Source: an uncultured Bryobacteraceae bacterium (GTDB lineage Bacteria > Acidobacteriota > Terriglobia > Bryobacterales > Bryobacteraceae). Taken from it: a stretch of DNA of 64,000 nucleotides. The notes under the pieces are model-generated. The model made no database searches and was not told the origin of the DNA. It saw only the letters and a program-made list of their open reading frames with translations. A program made the translations under genes and the position numbers. Below are positions 34,955 through 44,900 of the stretch, one piece after another. Every line of letters starts with the position of its first letter. Position 1 is the stretch's first letter. Where the stretch lies: positions 55,390-119,389 of the forward strand of contig CALDSU010000012.1 of the NCBI GenBank assembly GCA_937924525.1, read 5' to 3'.

Positions 34955-35199
34955 TCACGAACCCAGGTTCAGCCCCGTTTCCCTGCGGGTCAGCCGGCCA
35001 GCCAGATCGGGGAAGCGGCGGAGCATCGCGGAGTGGTTCCGGGCCGTTTCCGCGCCCAGCACGTCGCGGGCGTCATCGAGTCGTTGCGCAGATCGGTCAG
35101 ACGTGCATGGTTGTACAAGAATCCCACCAGCACCACGGCCCAGGTGGCCAGCGGCGCGACCGAAGCGGCAGCCACCTGCCGCCACCGCTCCTTGTTCAC
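34955..35199 (-). pseudogene. Frameshifted small membrane-protein gene
   Basis: Reading the minus strand from the ATG at 35199 gives MNKERWRQVAAASVAPLATW, then a transmembrane stretch (AVVLVGFLYNHARLTDLRND), then a sudden low-quality Pro/Arg tail. A different frame one base off continues, from LDDARDVLGAETARNH to RRLTRRETGLNLGS ending at 34955. Together they look like one short anchored coiled-coil protein of about 80 residues, as often seen in this phylum. The shift lies near 35085-35105. It is either a disrupted gene or a sequencing/assembly error. Its neighbours are fdhE (convergent) and the toroid/malectin gene (divergent). The stretch 34948-35327 holds nothing else that I can see. Confidence 0.4.
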
Positions 35200-35327
35200 G
35201 CCCTTCGTGGAGGGCGTCCTCGCCGTCCCACACCCGCTAGACCCGGCTCGCGCAGCGCCATATAATCGCCCTGAATCGAACCGGGCCCGGGAGGGAATGT
35301 CCTTCTCTTCCAGCCGGAGCTTTCGCT

Positions 35328-37952
35328 ATGCGCATCCATCTGGCAGCCGTACTTTTCGGGACGTGCGCCGTTCCGCTCCCCGCCGCCGAGACCCTGCTCC
35401 ACTACTACGCCCATCCCGCCGAACAGGACCGGCACGGCGTGATCGCACCCTGGTATTCACGGCAAAACGGCCAATTCGACTATCGCGTCCGCGTCGCCGC
35501 CGAAACGCTCAAACGCTATCCCTGGGCCGTCCAGGGCGCGGTGGCGCCCGCGCCCGAGTACGTGTACAACGGCACCTGGAGCATCGACCACGAAGGCACA
35601 ATCGTGCCCGTGGCCGAGCAAGACTGGGCCAACGGCGACCTCGGCCAGCGCGCCGCCTACATCCTGGGGTCGCTCATCGAATACTACCGGTACAGCGGCG
35701 ATCCGGCCGCCTTCACCCCGATTTACGCCACCGCCAACTACCTGGTCGAGCACTGTCAGACCGGAGCGGACCACGGCTGGCCTGGCATCCTGATCTCGGT
35801 GCCCACCATGGGCAAGCGTTACGGCAAGTGCGTCATCGGCCCCGGCGAAGGATTGCGGGACCGGCAGGGGATGATTCAGTTGGACATTGTCGCGGAGGTG
35901 GGCTGGGAACTGGTCCGCGCCTACCAGATGACCGGCGAGCGGCGCTGGCTGGACGCGGCGCGCCGCTGGGCCGGTTTGCTGGCGCGCAATCGCAACCGCG
36001 ATCCGGGCGCCCCGCCCTGGGGGCGCTACGCCAATAAAGCCGGCGGCAGCGGGATGAACGGCGTCCAGAAGGGGGGCGTCGTCTTCCTGCTGGCGTTTTT
36101 CGATGAACTGATCCGCATCGGCGCCGCCGATGCGGAGGTTGTCGCGGCCCGCGATGCCGGGCGGCGCTATCTCCAGGATGTCCTGCTCCCTGCCTGGATC
36201 CTCAACGACACCTGGGGCCGCAACTACTGGGATTGGGAGAACCCCGTGCAGGCCGAGAACATCACCGAGTATGTCGCCCATTATCTGATGGACAATCCGG
36301 CGGCGTTTCCCAATTGGCGTCACGACGTCCGCAATATTCTGTCGCTGTTTTTGCACCACACCGGCGTGAGCCTGCGCTCGCGCAGCGACGTGTTCCACGG
36401 CGCATGGGCGTACCCGGAGGCGTCCAATTGCTGCGATCGCTCGCTGTGGTATGGACCGATGGAACTGGCCGGACCGTTCGCCCGCTATGGCGTGGAGGCC
36501 AGCAGCGAGTGGGCGCGCGAGATCGCACGGCGGTCGCAACTACTGGCCACCTACGATCCGCTCGACAACGGACTGACCATGGACTTGATCGACGGCGGCA
36601 TGCACGTCAACCGGCACTGGTTCAAAATCGCCCACCCGATGGCGCTCAAACATGTACTGAGAACCATCGCCTGGCTCCCAGAGATTATGGGGCCGAATCG
36701 GGAGAACCACATTGTCCGATCGACCGGAGTGGTCAAACACGTGGGGTACGCGAAGGGCCGGGTGAGCTATCTGACATTCGACGCGCCCGCCGGCGCGACC
36801 GAGGTGTTGCGGCTCTCGTTCGAACCGGAACGGGTGCTTGCGGGAGGACGCCCCCTGGCCAGGCGCTCCGACCTGGCCGCTAACGGCTACACCGCGCGCG
36901 CCCTGCCGGGCGGCGATTTCCTGGTAGCTATCCGCCACGATGGCGCTACCGACGTGGAAGTGAGCGGGCCCGACCCGCAGGAACAGGTAGACGACACCCG
37001 GTTGACGTACCAAGGACCGTGGCGGACAGCGAAAGACAACGGCGATTTCGGCGGCGCGCACCGCGTGGCGGTCCAGGCGGGGGCCAGCGTCGAGTGGCGC
37101 TTTACCGGCAACCAGGTGCGCCTGGTCGCTCCTGCCGGACCCGAGGGCGGCTTGGCCGATCTCTACCTGGACGACCGGAAGCAGTTGGCGGGCGTCGATT
37201 TCTTCAGTCCGTTGGCGATGCGACAACAAGTGTTGTACTCCCGCGGAGGGTTGCATCCCGGCCCGCACACGCTGCGCCTGGTCGCGCGCGGCAGCGGCAA
37301 CCCGCTGTCGAACGGAACCGAGGTGTATGTCGACGCCATCCAGTTTTCAGCCGCTACGGGCGACAGCGGGTTTGGCGAAGGCGGCGGCCCGACCGACGCG
37401 CAGCGCCTGATTTTTGGCTATCCCGAGCGCGACGACTATGTCGACGCCGCAGGCCACGCCTGGCGGCCTGGAACCGAGTTTCTGGCGCGCACCGGCCATA
37501 TGACCGACGCCGTCGCCAAAACGTGGTGGACGATGCCCCAAGCCGTCTTCATCGGCGGCGGGGAGGGGAAGGTGAAGGATCCCGACCTGTACCGCTTCGG
37601 GGTGCATCACCAGGAACTGCGCGTGCCGCTCACCGTGGGTCCTGGCGTGTATCACGTGCGCTTGAAGTTTGCCGAGACGCAGTTCGACCGCGCCGGCGAA
37701 CGGGCCTTTACCATCTCCATCAACGGACAGAAAAAGGTGGAGGCGCTCGACGTCTGGGCCACGGGCGGAGGCGTCAACATGCCGGTCGACCTGGTGTTCA
37801 ACGGCATTGAACCCCGGAACGGCATCGTCGAGGTTCACCTGGTGGGCGAGGAACTTCGCGGCCGGCGGAGCGAAGCCATTCTCCAGGCGCTGGAACTGGG
37901 CCCCGGCGACGGCGGCGCCGGCGATACGCCCAAGTCCGCGGCGCTGCGCTGA
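35328..37952 (+). CDS. Secreted six-hairpin-glycosidase-like protein with C-terminal malectin-like domain
   Basis: This 874-residue protein has a Sec signal (MRIHLAAVLFGTCAVPLPAAE). Residues about 30-480 have the helix-rich repeats of an alpha/alpha toroid glycoside hydrolase (AEQDWANGDLGQRAAYILGSLIEYY, EVGWELVRAYQMTGERRWLDAARRW). After a linker comes a beta-rich module near residues 560-680. At the C-terminus is a malectin-like carbohydrate-binding domain (LKFAETQFDRAGERAFTISINGQKKVEALDVWATGGG). I do not recognise a named GH family. The fold suggests exo-action on uronic or plant sugars. The start ATG at 35328 is 380 bases downstream of fdhE. It is the first gene of the sugar-acid island. 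Confidence 0.65.
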   Translation: MRIHLAAVLFGTCAVPLPAAETLLHYYAHPAEQDRHGVIAPWYSRQNGQFDYRVRVAAETLKRYPWAVQGAVAPAPEYVYNGTWSIDHEGTIVPVAEQDWANGDLGQRAAYILGSLIEYYRYSGDPAAFTPIYATANYLVEHCQTGADHGWPGILISVPTMGKRYGKCVIGPGEGLRDRQGMIQLDIVAEVGWELVRAYQMTGERRWLDAARRWAGLLARNRNRDPGAPPWGRYANKAGGSGMNGVQKGGVVFLLAFFDELIRIGAADAEVVAARDAGRRYLQDVLLPAWILNDTWGRNYWDWENPVQAENITEYVAHYLMDNPAAFPNWRHDVRNILSLFLHHTGVSLRSRSDVFHGAWAYPEASNCCDRSLWYGPMELAGPFARYGVEASSEWAREIARRSQLLATYDPLDNGLTMDLIDGGMHVNRHWFKIAHPMALKHVLRTIAWLPEIMGPNRENHIVRSTGVVKHVGYAKGRVSYLTFDAPAGATEVLRLSFEPERVLAGGRPLARRSDLAANGYTARALPGGDFLVAIRHDGATDVEVSGPDPQEQVDDTRLTYQGPWRTAKDNGDFGGAHRVAVQAGASVEWRFTGNQVRLVAPAGPEGGLADLYLDDRKQLAGVDFFSPLAMRQQVLYSRGGLHPGPHTLRLVARGSGNPLSNGTEVYVDAIQFSAATGDSGFGEGGGPTDAQRLIFGYPERDDYVDAAGHAWRPGTEFLARTGHMTDAVAKTWWTMPQAVFIGGGEGKVKDPDLYRFGVHHQELRVPLTVGPGVYHVRLKFAETQFDRAGERAFTISINGQKKVEALDVWATGGGVNMPVDLVFNGIEPRNGIVEVHLVGEELRGRRSEAILQALELGPGDGGAGDTPKSAALR

Positions 37953-37971
37953 CTGCGTTCGCCGGCGAACC

Positions 37972-38859
37972 CTACAGCAACCCGCGGAAAGCGTCCAGCA
38001 GGTCCATCAGGCGAATCGTCTCACGCCAGAGCACGCCTGCGTTCTCCCCGCGGCAGGCGCGCACGAAGGCGGCGTCCTGATCCTGGATCGCCTGTTCATA
38101 GGTTTCCTGGCTGTCTCCCCGCCACTGCAAGACAGGATCGTCCGCCTCAACGAAGGAGAACCCGTCCGTCGCCACCGTCTTGCGGCTGCCGACCACCATC
38201 ATCCGGCTGGCGGTGACGCGGGACTCATAACTGACGGACACCGAGGCCGGAGCACCGTCCGGTAAACGCGCGAGCAGCGTCACCGTGGCCGAACCGTCTC
38301 CGTCCGGCGCGGCGCAGCCCACGGGTTCGATTTCCCCGAACCAGTCGAGCAGCAAATCCACCGGATGCGCGGCGTGGTGCCGCAGCGCGTGATCGCTCCA
38401 GCTCCGGTGCCGCGGGATCAGGTGGCGATAGTAGATGACCTGGCGGACGGCGCCGAGGTCTCCGCCGCGAATCCAGGCCCCGATCCGCCGGTACGGTTCC
38501 AGGTACCGGCTGGTGTGGGCGCAACGGACCAGCGCCGCATGCGCGCCGAAGTGGCCTTCGATCGCCCGCGCCTCGGCGCCGCTGTCGCACGGGGGCAACT
38601 CGACCAGCGCCGGGACGGTCAACTGCATGGCATGCTCAAAATGTTTCGGGGTCGGCGACGCCACAATCATGGCGTCGGCCACCTCCAGCGCCTCGGGCAG
38701 GCTGGGGGTAGCCAGTGCGATTTCGTGGCGCTCCGCGAACCCGCGTCCTTTCTTGAGATCGGGGCCGCAGACCGCGGCCAGCCGCACGCCGTCGATCGTC
38801 TTGAGCCGCGCTGCGTGCACCTCCGCCACGGCGCCATATCCCAGCAACGCAACCCGCAT
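37972..38859 (-). CDS. Gfo/Idh/MocA family oxidoreductase
   Basis: This NAD(P)-dependent dehydrogenase-like protein has 295 residues from the ATG at 38859. The N-terminal Rossmann motif is RVALLGYGAVAEVHAARLKT. The usual EKP catalytic motif of the family reads VELPPCD here, so the lysine is missing and activity may differ from the standard sugar dehydrogenation. The C-terminal half has the conserved HPVDLLLDWFG (histidine near the active site) and beta-sheet region. It lies 4 bases after the DapA-like gene on the same strand, in a likely operon with that gene and the MFS transporter. Confidence 0.82.
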   Translation of the reverse strand: MRVALLGYGAVAEVHAARLKTIDGVRLAAVCGPDLKKGRGFAERHEIALATPSLPEALEVADAMIVASPTPKHFEHAMQLTVPALVELPPCDSGAEARAIEGHFGAHAALVRCAHTSRYLEPYRRIGAWIRGGDLGAVRQVIYYRHLIPRHRSWSDHALRHHAAHPVDLLLDWFGEIEPVGCAAPDGDGSATVTLLARLPDGAPASVSVSYESRVTASRMMVVGSRKTVATDGFSFVEADDPVLQWRGDSQETYEQAIQDQDAAFVRACRGENAGVLWRETIRLMDLLDAFRGLL

Positions 38860-38863
38860 CCCG

Positions 38864-39808
38864 CTACCCAAGGTCCCGCAACACGGCGTCGGGATCCATC
38901 CAGCCCGACTCTTCCAAAAGCCCGCGCAGCGTCGCTTCCTGCGCTGCCGTCAACGGAAAGAACGGATTGCGGCTGTAGCCGCCCCGCAGACCCCAGAAGT
39001 TCAGAATGGACCGGTAGGTCGCCAGGTCGCTGACGGGACCTACCTGCTGCCACGTCCACAGGTGCACAATCGGCAGAATCTTCTTCCAGATCGCGAAACC
39101 CCGCCGGGCGTCGTTCTGCTCGATACAAGCCTGGTACATCGCCTTGGCTGCCCGGGGGACTACGTTGAGCACGCCGCTGATCCACCCGTGCGCGCCCGCG
39201 CACATCGCTTCGAAAGCCGCCTGGAACGAGCCGTAGAAAATCGCCATCCGGTCGCCCAACAGAAAATGCAGGTCATGAATGGGCACCACGGTTTCGTACG
39301 TCGACTTGACCATGTGCAGCACGTCCTCCTCGACCAGTTGCGCTATTTCGCGCGGCGTCAGGTCGACGCAGGCGGAATTGGCCGGGTTGTTGTAAAGCAT
39401 GACGGGCAAGTCGCTCGCTTGGCGGATCAGGCGGAAGTGCTCGATCACCGCCGGCTTGGAAGGCTTCTGGTAGTATGGCAGAATCACGATGAGCCCATCG
39501 GCTCCATAGCGGGCGGCCTGTTCGGACAGCTCGATGGAGAGCCGGGTGCTGTAATGGCCGGAGCCGTAAATAAGCGGCACCCGGCCGCGGTTGACCACCT
39601 GCGCGAGTTGGAACAGCCGGACGCGCTCGTGGTTTTCCAGCGCGATGAACTCGCCGCTGGTGCCCGCGATGACCAGGCCGTCGACGCCCTGCCCGATCAA
39701 CCATTCCCAGTGCGCGGCCGTAGCGTCCTCGTCGAGGGCGTTCTCCTTGTCGAACATCGTCAGCGCCGCGGGGAAGATGCCGCGGAACTTGTCCAGAGAA
39801 TAGGACAT
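38864..39808 (-). CDS. DapA/NAL family aldolase
   Basis: This 314-residue class I aldolase has all key residues: GTSGEF (residues 49-54, the GTTGE loop), Tyr139 in LYNNPANS, and the Schiff-base lysine K168 in HMVKSTYETV. It probably cleaves or condenses a 2-keto-3-deoxy sugar acid or N-acetylneuraminate-like substrate; DHDPS itself cannot be excluded, but the context favours sugar acids. It is cytosolic with no signal. The MFS transporter gene that follows it is 7 bases upstream, and Gfo/Idh/MocA comes after it. This fits 2-keto-3-deoxy-sugar catabolism. Confidence 0.85.
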   Translation of the reverse strand: MSYSLDKFRGIFPAALTMFDKENALDEDATAAHWEWLIGQGVDGLVIAGTSGEFIALENHERVRLFQLAQVVNRGRVPLIYGSGHYSTRLSIELSEQAARYGADGLIVILPYYQKPSKPAVIEHFRLIRQASDLPVMLYNNPANSACVDLTPREIAQLVEEDVLHMVKSTYETVVPIHDLHFLLGDRMAIFYGSFQAAFEAMCAGAHGWISGVLNVVPRAAKAMYQACIEQNDARRGFAIWKKILPIVHLWTWQQVGPVSDLATYRSILNFWGLRGGYSRNPFFPLTAAQEATLRGLLEESGWMDPDAVLRDLG

Positions 39809-39815
39809 AGATCAA

Positions 39816-41087
39816 TCACTCCTTGTTTGAAGGGGCCGCCGCCGGGGCCTGGGCGCGCGGGGCGGCCGCGATCCACATGCCGGCCAGCGCCAGCCAGGGC
39901 AGCAGGCCCACCAGCAGAAACGCCGTCTGGCTCTGCCGCAAATCCGCCAGCCGGCCGATCGACGGACTCACCAGTCCGTAGGCCAGATTGCCCAAACCGC
40001 CCAGCAAACCCGCACTCAGGCCGACCCGCTCCGGGTCCAGGTCCTGCACCGCCGTGAGGTAGATCACCAGAAAACCCGCGACGCCCAGCGCCGTGGCCAC
40101 CAGCAGCAACACCGACAAAGCCGCCGAGGGCGCGGCGCCGGCGCCCGCCGCGCACGTCATCAGGAAACAGCAAATCACCAGCGAGACGCGCCGCGCGCGC
40201 GCCACCGGCACTCCCCGGCCGATCAGCCGCCGCAGGAGAAACCCGACGCTGAGATTGCCTGCGTCCAATCCGGCGAACACCAGAATCGAAACCGCGTTCC
40301 CGGAAGCAAAACCGAAGCCCCGCTCCGTCTTCAAATAGAGCGGAATCCAGTCCGCCAGAAAGTAGCTGACGCTGTTGACGATCACCGCCGAAAGACACAG
40401 CAGCCAGAACCGGGGGTTGGCCGCGATGGCGGCCAGCGACGCCGGCAGTTGGCGGAACGCCGCGGGCTGCCGTGTCAATTGCCGGCCCAATCCCCGCGTC
40501 AGCCATACCCAGGCGGCAATCCAGACGGCCCCCAGGGCGCCGGTCACCACAAACGACGCGCGCCATCCGTAGGTGAGCGTGATGGCGGTGACGATCAGCG
40601 GCGCGAGCATTGATCCCGCCGCGGTGCCGCTGTTGAACAGGCCCACCGCCAGCGCCCGGTCCTTCGGCTCCAGCAATTGCTGCGTAGCCTTTAGCGCGCA
40701 AGGCCAGTTGAACGCCTCCCCGATGCCCAGCAGAAAGCGGCACGCTTTCAGTCCCGCCACCGAGGCGGCGAAGGCGGTGAGAATGCCCGCCCCGGACCAC
40801 AACCCCAGCGCCGCCGGAAACAGCACGCGCACGCCCAACAGATCCACCAGCCAGCCGCCGCCGATCTGGAGCGCGGCGTACGAATAGCGGAACGCCGCGA
40901 TCACCTCGCCCAAGCCTTCCTTGGTGATGCCGAATTCCGCGATCACGTGCTCCGCGGTCAGGGACAGCACCTGCCGGTCCAGGTAGTTGAGCACGGTGGC
41001 CAGGAACAGCAGGACGCAGATCGACCATACCCGGACGCGGCTCGGCTCGGCGGACACACTCGGGCTCACGCCTCCCACAGCCGCCAC
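39816..41087 (-). CDS. MFS transporter (ACS/hexuronate-type)
   Basis: This is a 423-residue 12-helix MFS permease. FLATVLNYLDRQVLSLTAEHV at residues 29-49 is the signature of the anion:cation symporter branch that takes up hexuronates, galactonate and phthalate. The loop 2-3 motif, GGWLVDLLGVRVLFP, is weaker. The start is a GTG at 41087, which overlaps the end of the dehydrogenase gene by 22 bases; a later GTG at 41069 would remove the overlap. Uptake of a sugar acid that feeds the neighbouring DapA-like aldolase and dehydrogenase is a fair inference. Confidence 0.85.
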   Translation of the reverse strand: MAAVGGVSPSVSAEPSRVRVWSICVLLFLATVLNYLDRQVLSLTAEHVIAEFGITKEGLGEVIAAFRYSYAALQIGGGWLVDLLGVRVLFPAALGLWSGAGILTAFAASVAGLKACRFLLGIGEAFNWPCALKATQQLLEPKDRALAVGLFNSGTAAGSMLAPLIVTAITLTYGWRASFVVTGALGAVWIAAWVWLTRGLGRQLTRQPAAFRQLPASLAAIAANPRFWLLCLSAVIVNSVSYFLADWIPLYLKTERGFGFASGNAVSILVFAGLDAGNLSVGFLLRRLIGRGVPVARARRVSLVICCFLMTCAAGAGAAPSAALSVLLLVATALGVAGFLVIYLTAVQDLDPERVGLSAGLLGGLGNLAYGLVSPSIGRLADLRQSQTAFLLVGLLPWLALAGMWIAAAPRAQAPAAAPSNKE

Positions 41088-41926
41088 AGCCCCTGATTGC
41101 CGTCCTCACCCAGACCTTTTTCCAGTGCCCGGGTGAACAGGTCGTACGCCAGCGCCGAGCCAGGACAATCAAGCCCGAGTTCCTGAATCCATTCCGTGGC
41201 CAACCGCAGATCCTTCTGATGCAGCCGAATCCGGAAACCAGGCGCGAAATCGCCGCGGATGACGCGGGGCCCCAGATTGGACATCATCCACGATCCTGCC
41301 GCCCCTTGCGAGACGACGCGCAGCGTTTTTTCCAGGTCCAGCCCGGCGGCTTTCGCCACGCGCAGGCTCTCCACCATGGCGAGCAGGCTCAGCGACCCGG
41401 CCACCTGGTTCACCATTTTGGTCTTCTGGCCATTGCCCGCGGGGCCCGTGTACTCGATGGCGGACCCGAGACATTCCAGGATGGGGCGGACGCGCTGGAA
41501 CGCCTCCTCGCGGCCGCCCGCCATGATGGCGAGTTTGCCGGCGATCGCCAGCGGTTCCCCGCCGCTCACCGGCGCATCCACCCAGTCGCTGCCCGCCGCG
41601 GCCAGGCGCGCGGCGAACTCGACCGTGCGCTTGGGCGAAATCGTGCTCATGTCGACCAGCACGCTGCCCGGCGCCAGGCCCTCGGCGACGCCCTGCGGCC
41701 CGAAAACCACCCTTTCCACGTCGGGCGTGTCGCTCACCATGGTGATCACCACGTCCGAAGCCGCCGCTACCTCCCGGGCGTTCGACGTCACCGCGGCGCC
41801 CGCTTTCCGCGCAGGCGCGCACCGATCCAGGTTGCGGTCGTAGACCGTCAATGCGTAGCCCGCCTTCAACAGATTGCCCGCCATGGGACCGCCCATCACT
41901 CCGAGTCCGATGAATCCGATGCGCAT
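41066..41926 (-). CDS. 3-hydroxyisobutyrate/tartronate semialdehyde reductase-type dehydrogenase
   Basis: This is a 286-residue beta-hydroxyacid dehydrogenase. The NAD(P)-binding loop GFIGLGVMGGPMAGNLL is at residues 5-20, DAPVSGG holds the substrate-binding loop at residues 118-124, and the catalytic lysine is K170 in NGQKTKMVNQV. In the sugar-acid context the likeliest role is tartronate semialdehyde reductase (GarR/GlxR-like), which completes D-glucarate or galactarate catabolism; 3-hydroxyisobutyrate dehydrogenase is the alternative. Cytosolic. The gene is 6 bases downstream of the 1620-residue fusion gene, and its 3' end overlaps the MFS start. Confidence 0.85.
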   Translation of the reverse strand: MRIGFIGLGVMGGPMAGNLLKAGYALTVYDRNLDRCAPARKAGAAVTSNAREVAAASDVVITMVSDTPDVERVVFGPQGVAEGLAPGSVLVDMSTISPKRTVEFAARLAAAGSDWVDAPVSGGEPLAIAGKLAIMAGGREEAFQRVRPILECLGSAIEYTGPAGNGQKTKMVNQVAGSLSLLAMVESLRVAKAAGLDLEKTLRVVSQGAAGSWMMSNLGPRVIRGDFAPGFRIRLHQKDLRLATEWIQELGLDCPGSALAYDLFTRALEKGLGEDGNQGLWRLWEA

Positions 41927-41932
41927 ATGGTG

Positions 41933-44900
41933 TCAGTGTACGGAAACCAGGGAGTCAAGCCCACCGCCCGCGGGCAACTCCACGGGGAGCTTGCCGAAGG
42001 CTGGCAATTGACGCACCAGCAAATCCTCCAGCATGCCGATCTTCCAGCGGACCAGATCCGGCGTGAACAAGCCGCCCCGCACCAGGCCGCCCCCTTCGGA
42101 GGCGTGTCCCAGCCGCGAATCCGCCTCCAGCACCGGCAGGATGCCGCGGGCGTTGGCGAGTTCGCGCCGGGCGATCGCGCGCAGTTCGGGAGCGTAACGC
42201 TCGGGCGCGTCCCTCGCCAAATCCCGCACCCGGATCCACTCCGCCAGGTTGAGGGTGCTCTGGAGCGACGATTCGATGGTGCGGGCGATCCGCCACTCTT
42301 CTTCCAGCGCTTCGCGCTCAGCGCCCTGCGCTTGCGCCCGCCCCTGGTCAAGTTCGCGGATCCCCGCCTGAAACGCCTCCAGCACGCGGCGCAGGTACTT
42401 GGTCGCGATCTCGGATCCCCAGGGTTCCGTCCACTTTAGATCGTTCTGCCAGGCGCGCCAGAGCCCGAACGCGGGTACGGAAGCGTCCAGGAAGAACGGA
42501 TTGCTGGGTCCCTTTTGCAGCGGCCCCGGCGTCCGCGACACGCGATCGGAGTAAGGGAACTCGCGGATGCCGTCGCTGAAATGCCGCCAGGCGTTGCGGA
42601 CCCGCGACGCCGCGGCGCCAAAGCGCGCGCGCGCCAGCGTCTCCAGCGCCTCGCCGCTCGCGGGCGCCGGATCCCAGGACATGCGGTTGATCAGGCGCGC
42701 GGGCGTCGAAGGCGTGTACCCGTAGTGGCACCAGTTGCCAAACCAGCCGCCCAGGCGAAACTCGCGGATCTTGTCGATGCGCCGCGCCCACTGCTCCATC
42801 GCCGGTATGTAGGGCACGAAAATGAACTCCTGGCTGATGGCGTGCTCGGTCTTGGCGATAAACTCATTACCGCTCTCGGTGGTGAGCCGGTGCTGGTCGA
42901 CAAACTGCTGCGGCGGGCCCACCAGGGTGAGGTTGTAGTCGCCCGTGAAGTGCTTCACGCCGTCGCGCTCCACCTCGCCGTTCTTGCTGAAGTCCGTCAT
43001 CGCCATCAGGCCCTTCGGCAACTGCGGCAGGAGCCGGTTGATCCAGTCGAGATGCGTCGACTGGACCTCCGCGTCGCCGTAGTCCCAGGCGATGAAATCC
43101 TTGTCCGGCCCGCCCTGCGCGCGCATCGCGTTCATCAGCGTCGTCAGGACCTCGCGGGCGAGTTCCTCGTTGGTCCGGTGACGGCAGCGGGGACACTTCA
43201 CGCGCGTGCGCTCGGTGTGGCCGCAATAATAGAAACCCTCGCTGTCGTAGATCACCACCAGCCCTTTCAGATCGGGCGCGACGCGGAAGATCGTCCGGAC
43301 CGTCTCGTCATAGTAGTCGAGCGATTTTTTCTGCGAGGTGCACAGCGGCCGCGCCCAGGCGCCGTAGCCGCGCAACTCCGGGTACTTTTCGAAAAACGAT
43401 TCCGGAATCCAATGATGATAGCCGGTGGCCAGGTACGTGTACACGTCGATGCCGTAGCGCCTGGCGCGGCGCGCGAGTTCCTGCACCCGTTCCAGACGGA
43501 TCTGCGCCTGCGGGTCGCTCAGTTCGGGCAGCACGCGCGAATTCACCGTGGCTTCCTCTACGTTCAGCCAGATCCAGATGCCGTTGAAACCGTCGTGCGC
43601 GATCCGCGCGAGCAGACCATCCGTGTAGAGAAGCTCGCGGGACGTTTCGGTGTAGCGTTCCCCGCCGGGCATGATCGACGTGGTGATGCGCCTGGCCATG
43701 CGCGGGTTGCGCACGGTGACGCCTTGGCGGAGGACGGGAGCGCCGGCGTCGCGCATCTCGTCCTCGAGCGCGAACACGCCCCTCATCAAACCGCGCCCGG
43801 TCGTGGCGAGCACCCGTACGTCGCCGTCGCCGGTCTCAATGCGAAAGCCCTCCGGTTGCGTGACTCCTTCCACGTACGGCCGCACTTGCAGGCGGAGGGT
43901 CTTTGCGCCTGCGGCGGCGGGCGCAAGGCCGAACGCATTCTTGAGAAACGCCCGCAGGTCGTCCAGGGCGTACCGGCCGGGTCCGTCCGTCACCCCCGCG
44001 GTCTCCACCCGCCAATCACTGGACAGGCGCACGCCGCTCGATGCGGCGAACGGGCGGCGGACGACGTCCGCGCCGGACCGGTACGGACCCAGGTAGTCCG
44101 GCAGGAACGCAAACGTTTCGTCCTTAGGCCGCGGCTTGCCATCGAGCAAACGGAACGACAACGCGAACTGCTCGGGGTAGCGCGTTCCGCCCAGCAACTT
44201 CGGGCCGTAAATCGTATAAAAATGGCGGGGCAGTTTGCCCGACGCGGCCGTCACTTCGAAATGATATTGCCGCCCGGGCGTCAGCGGGCGCGGCGCGACG
44301 GGCGCTTCCACCCAAAGGTCGTAGAGCGCGTACACCCGTTCCGCCGCCACGCGCGCCTCGCCCAGGTCCGCGGCGCCTTCCCGCGTGCCATAGCGAATCA
44401 CCAGATCGCCAGGCTGTCCGGTCCGCGACGCCCGGATGCGAAAACCTTGAAACAGCGGCCGGGTCGCGGTCACGTGAAACGTGCCGCGGATCCGCTGATC
44501 GGAAGCAAGGGTCATCGTTTCATATGGAAAAGTATCCGGGTGGATGTCGCCCAGACCGGGCAGGGCCCGCAGACTGGGCCACAGCGGGTAACGGTAATCG
44601 CGGCCCGCCGGCAGTTCCGGGCGCAGCAAGCGGTCGAGGAACTCGAGCGCGCCCACTGCCTGCACCTCATGCACCCCGTCGAAATGGTCGCGCACGAAGC
44701 GTTCGGTTGCGCCGAACGCGCGCGCCACCCGTTCGACTTCCCGCCAGGCTCGCTCGTGCCACACCGGCGTCGTCGTGCCGTCGCGCTCGGCGAATTCGAC
44801 GCACGCCGCGCGCGGGTACATCGCCGCCAGCAACTCCACGTGCGTGAAGCGGCGCAACGTGTCCCAGTTGTAGAAGTCCTCGTCCGGATGCAGCAGGTAG

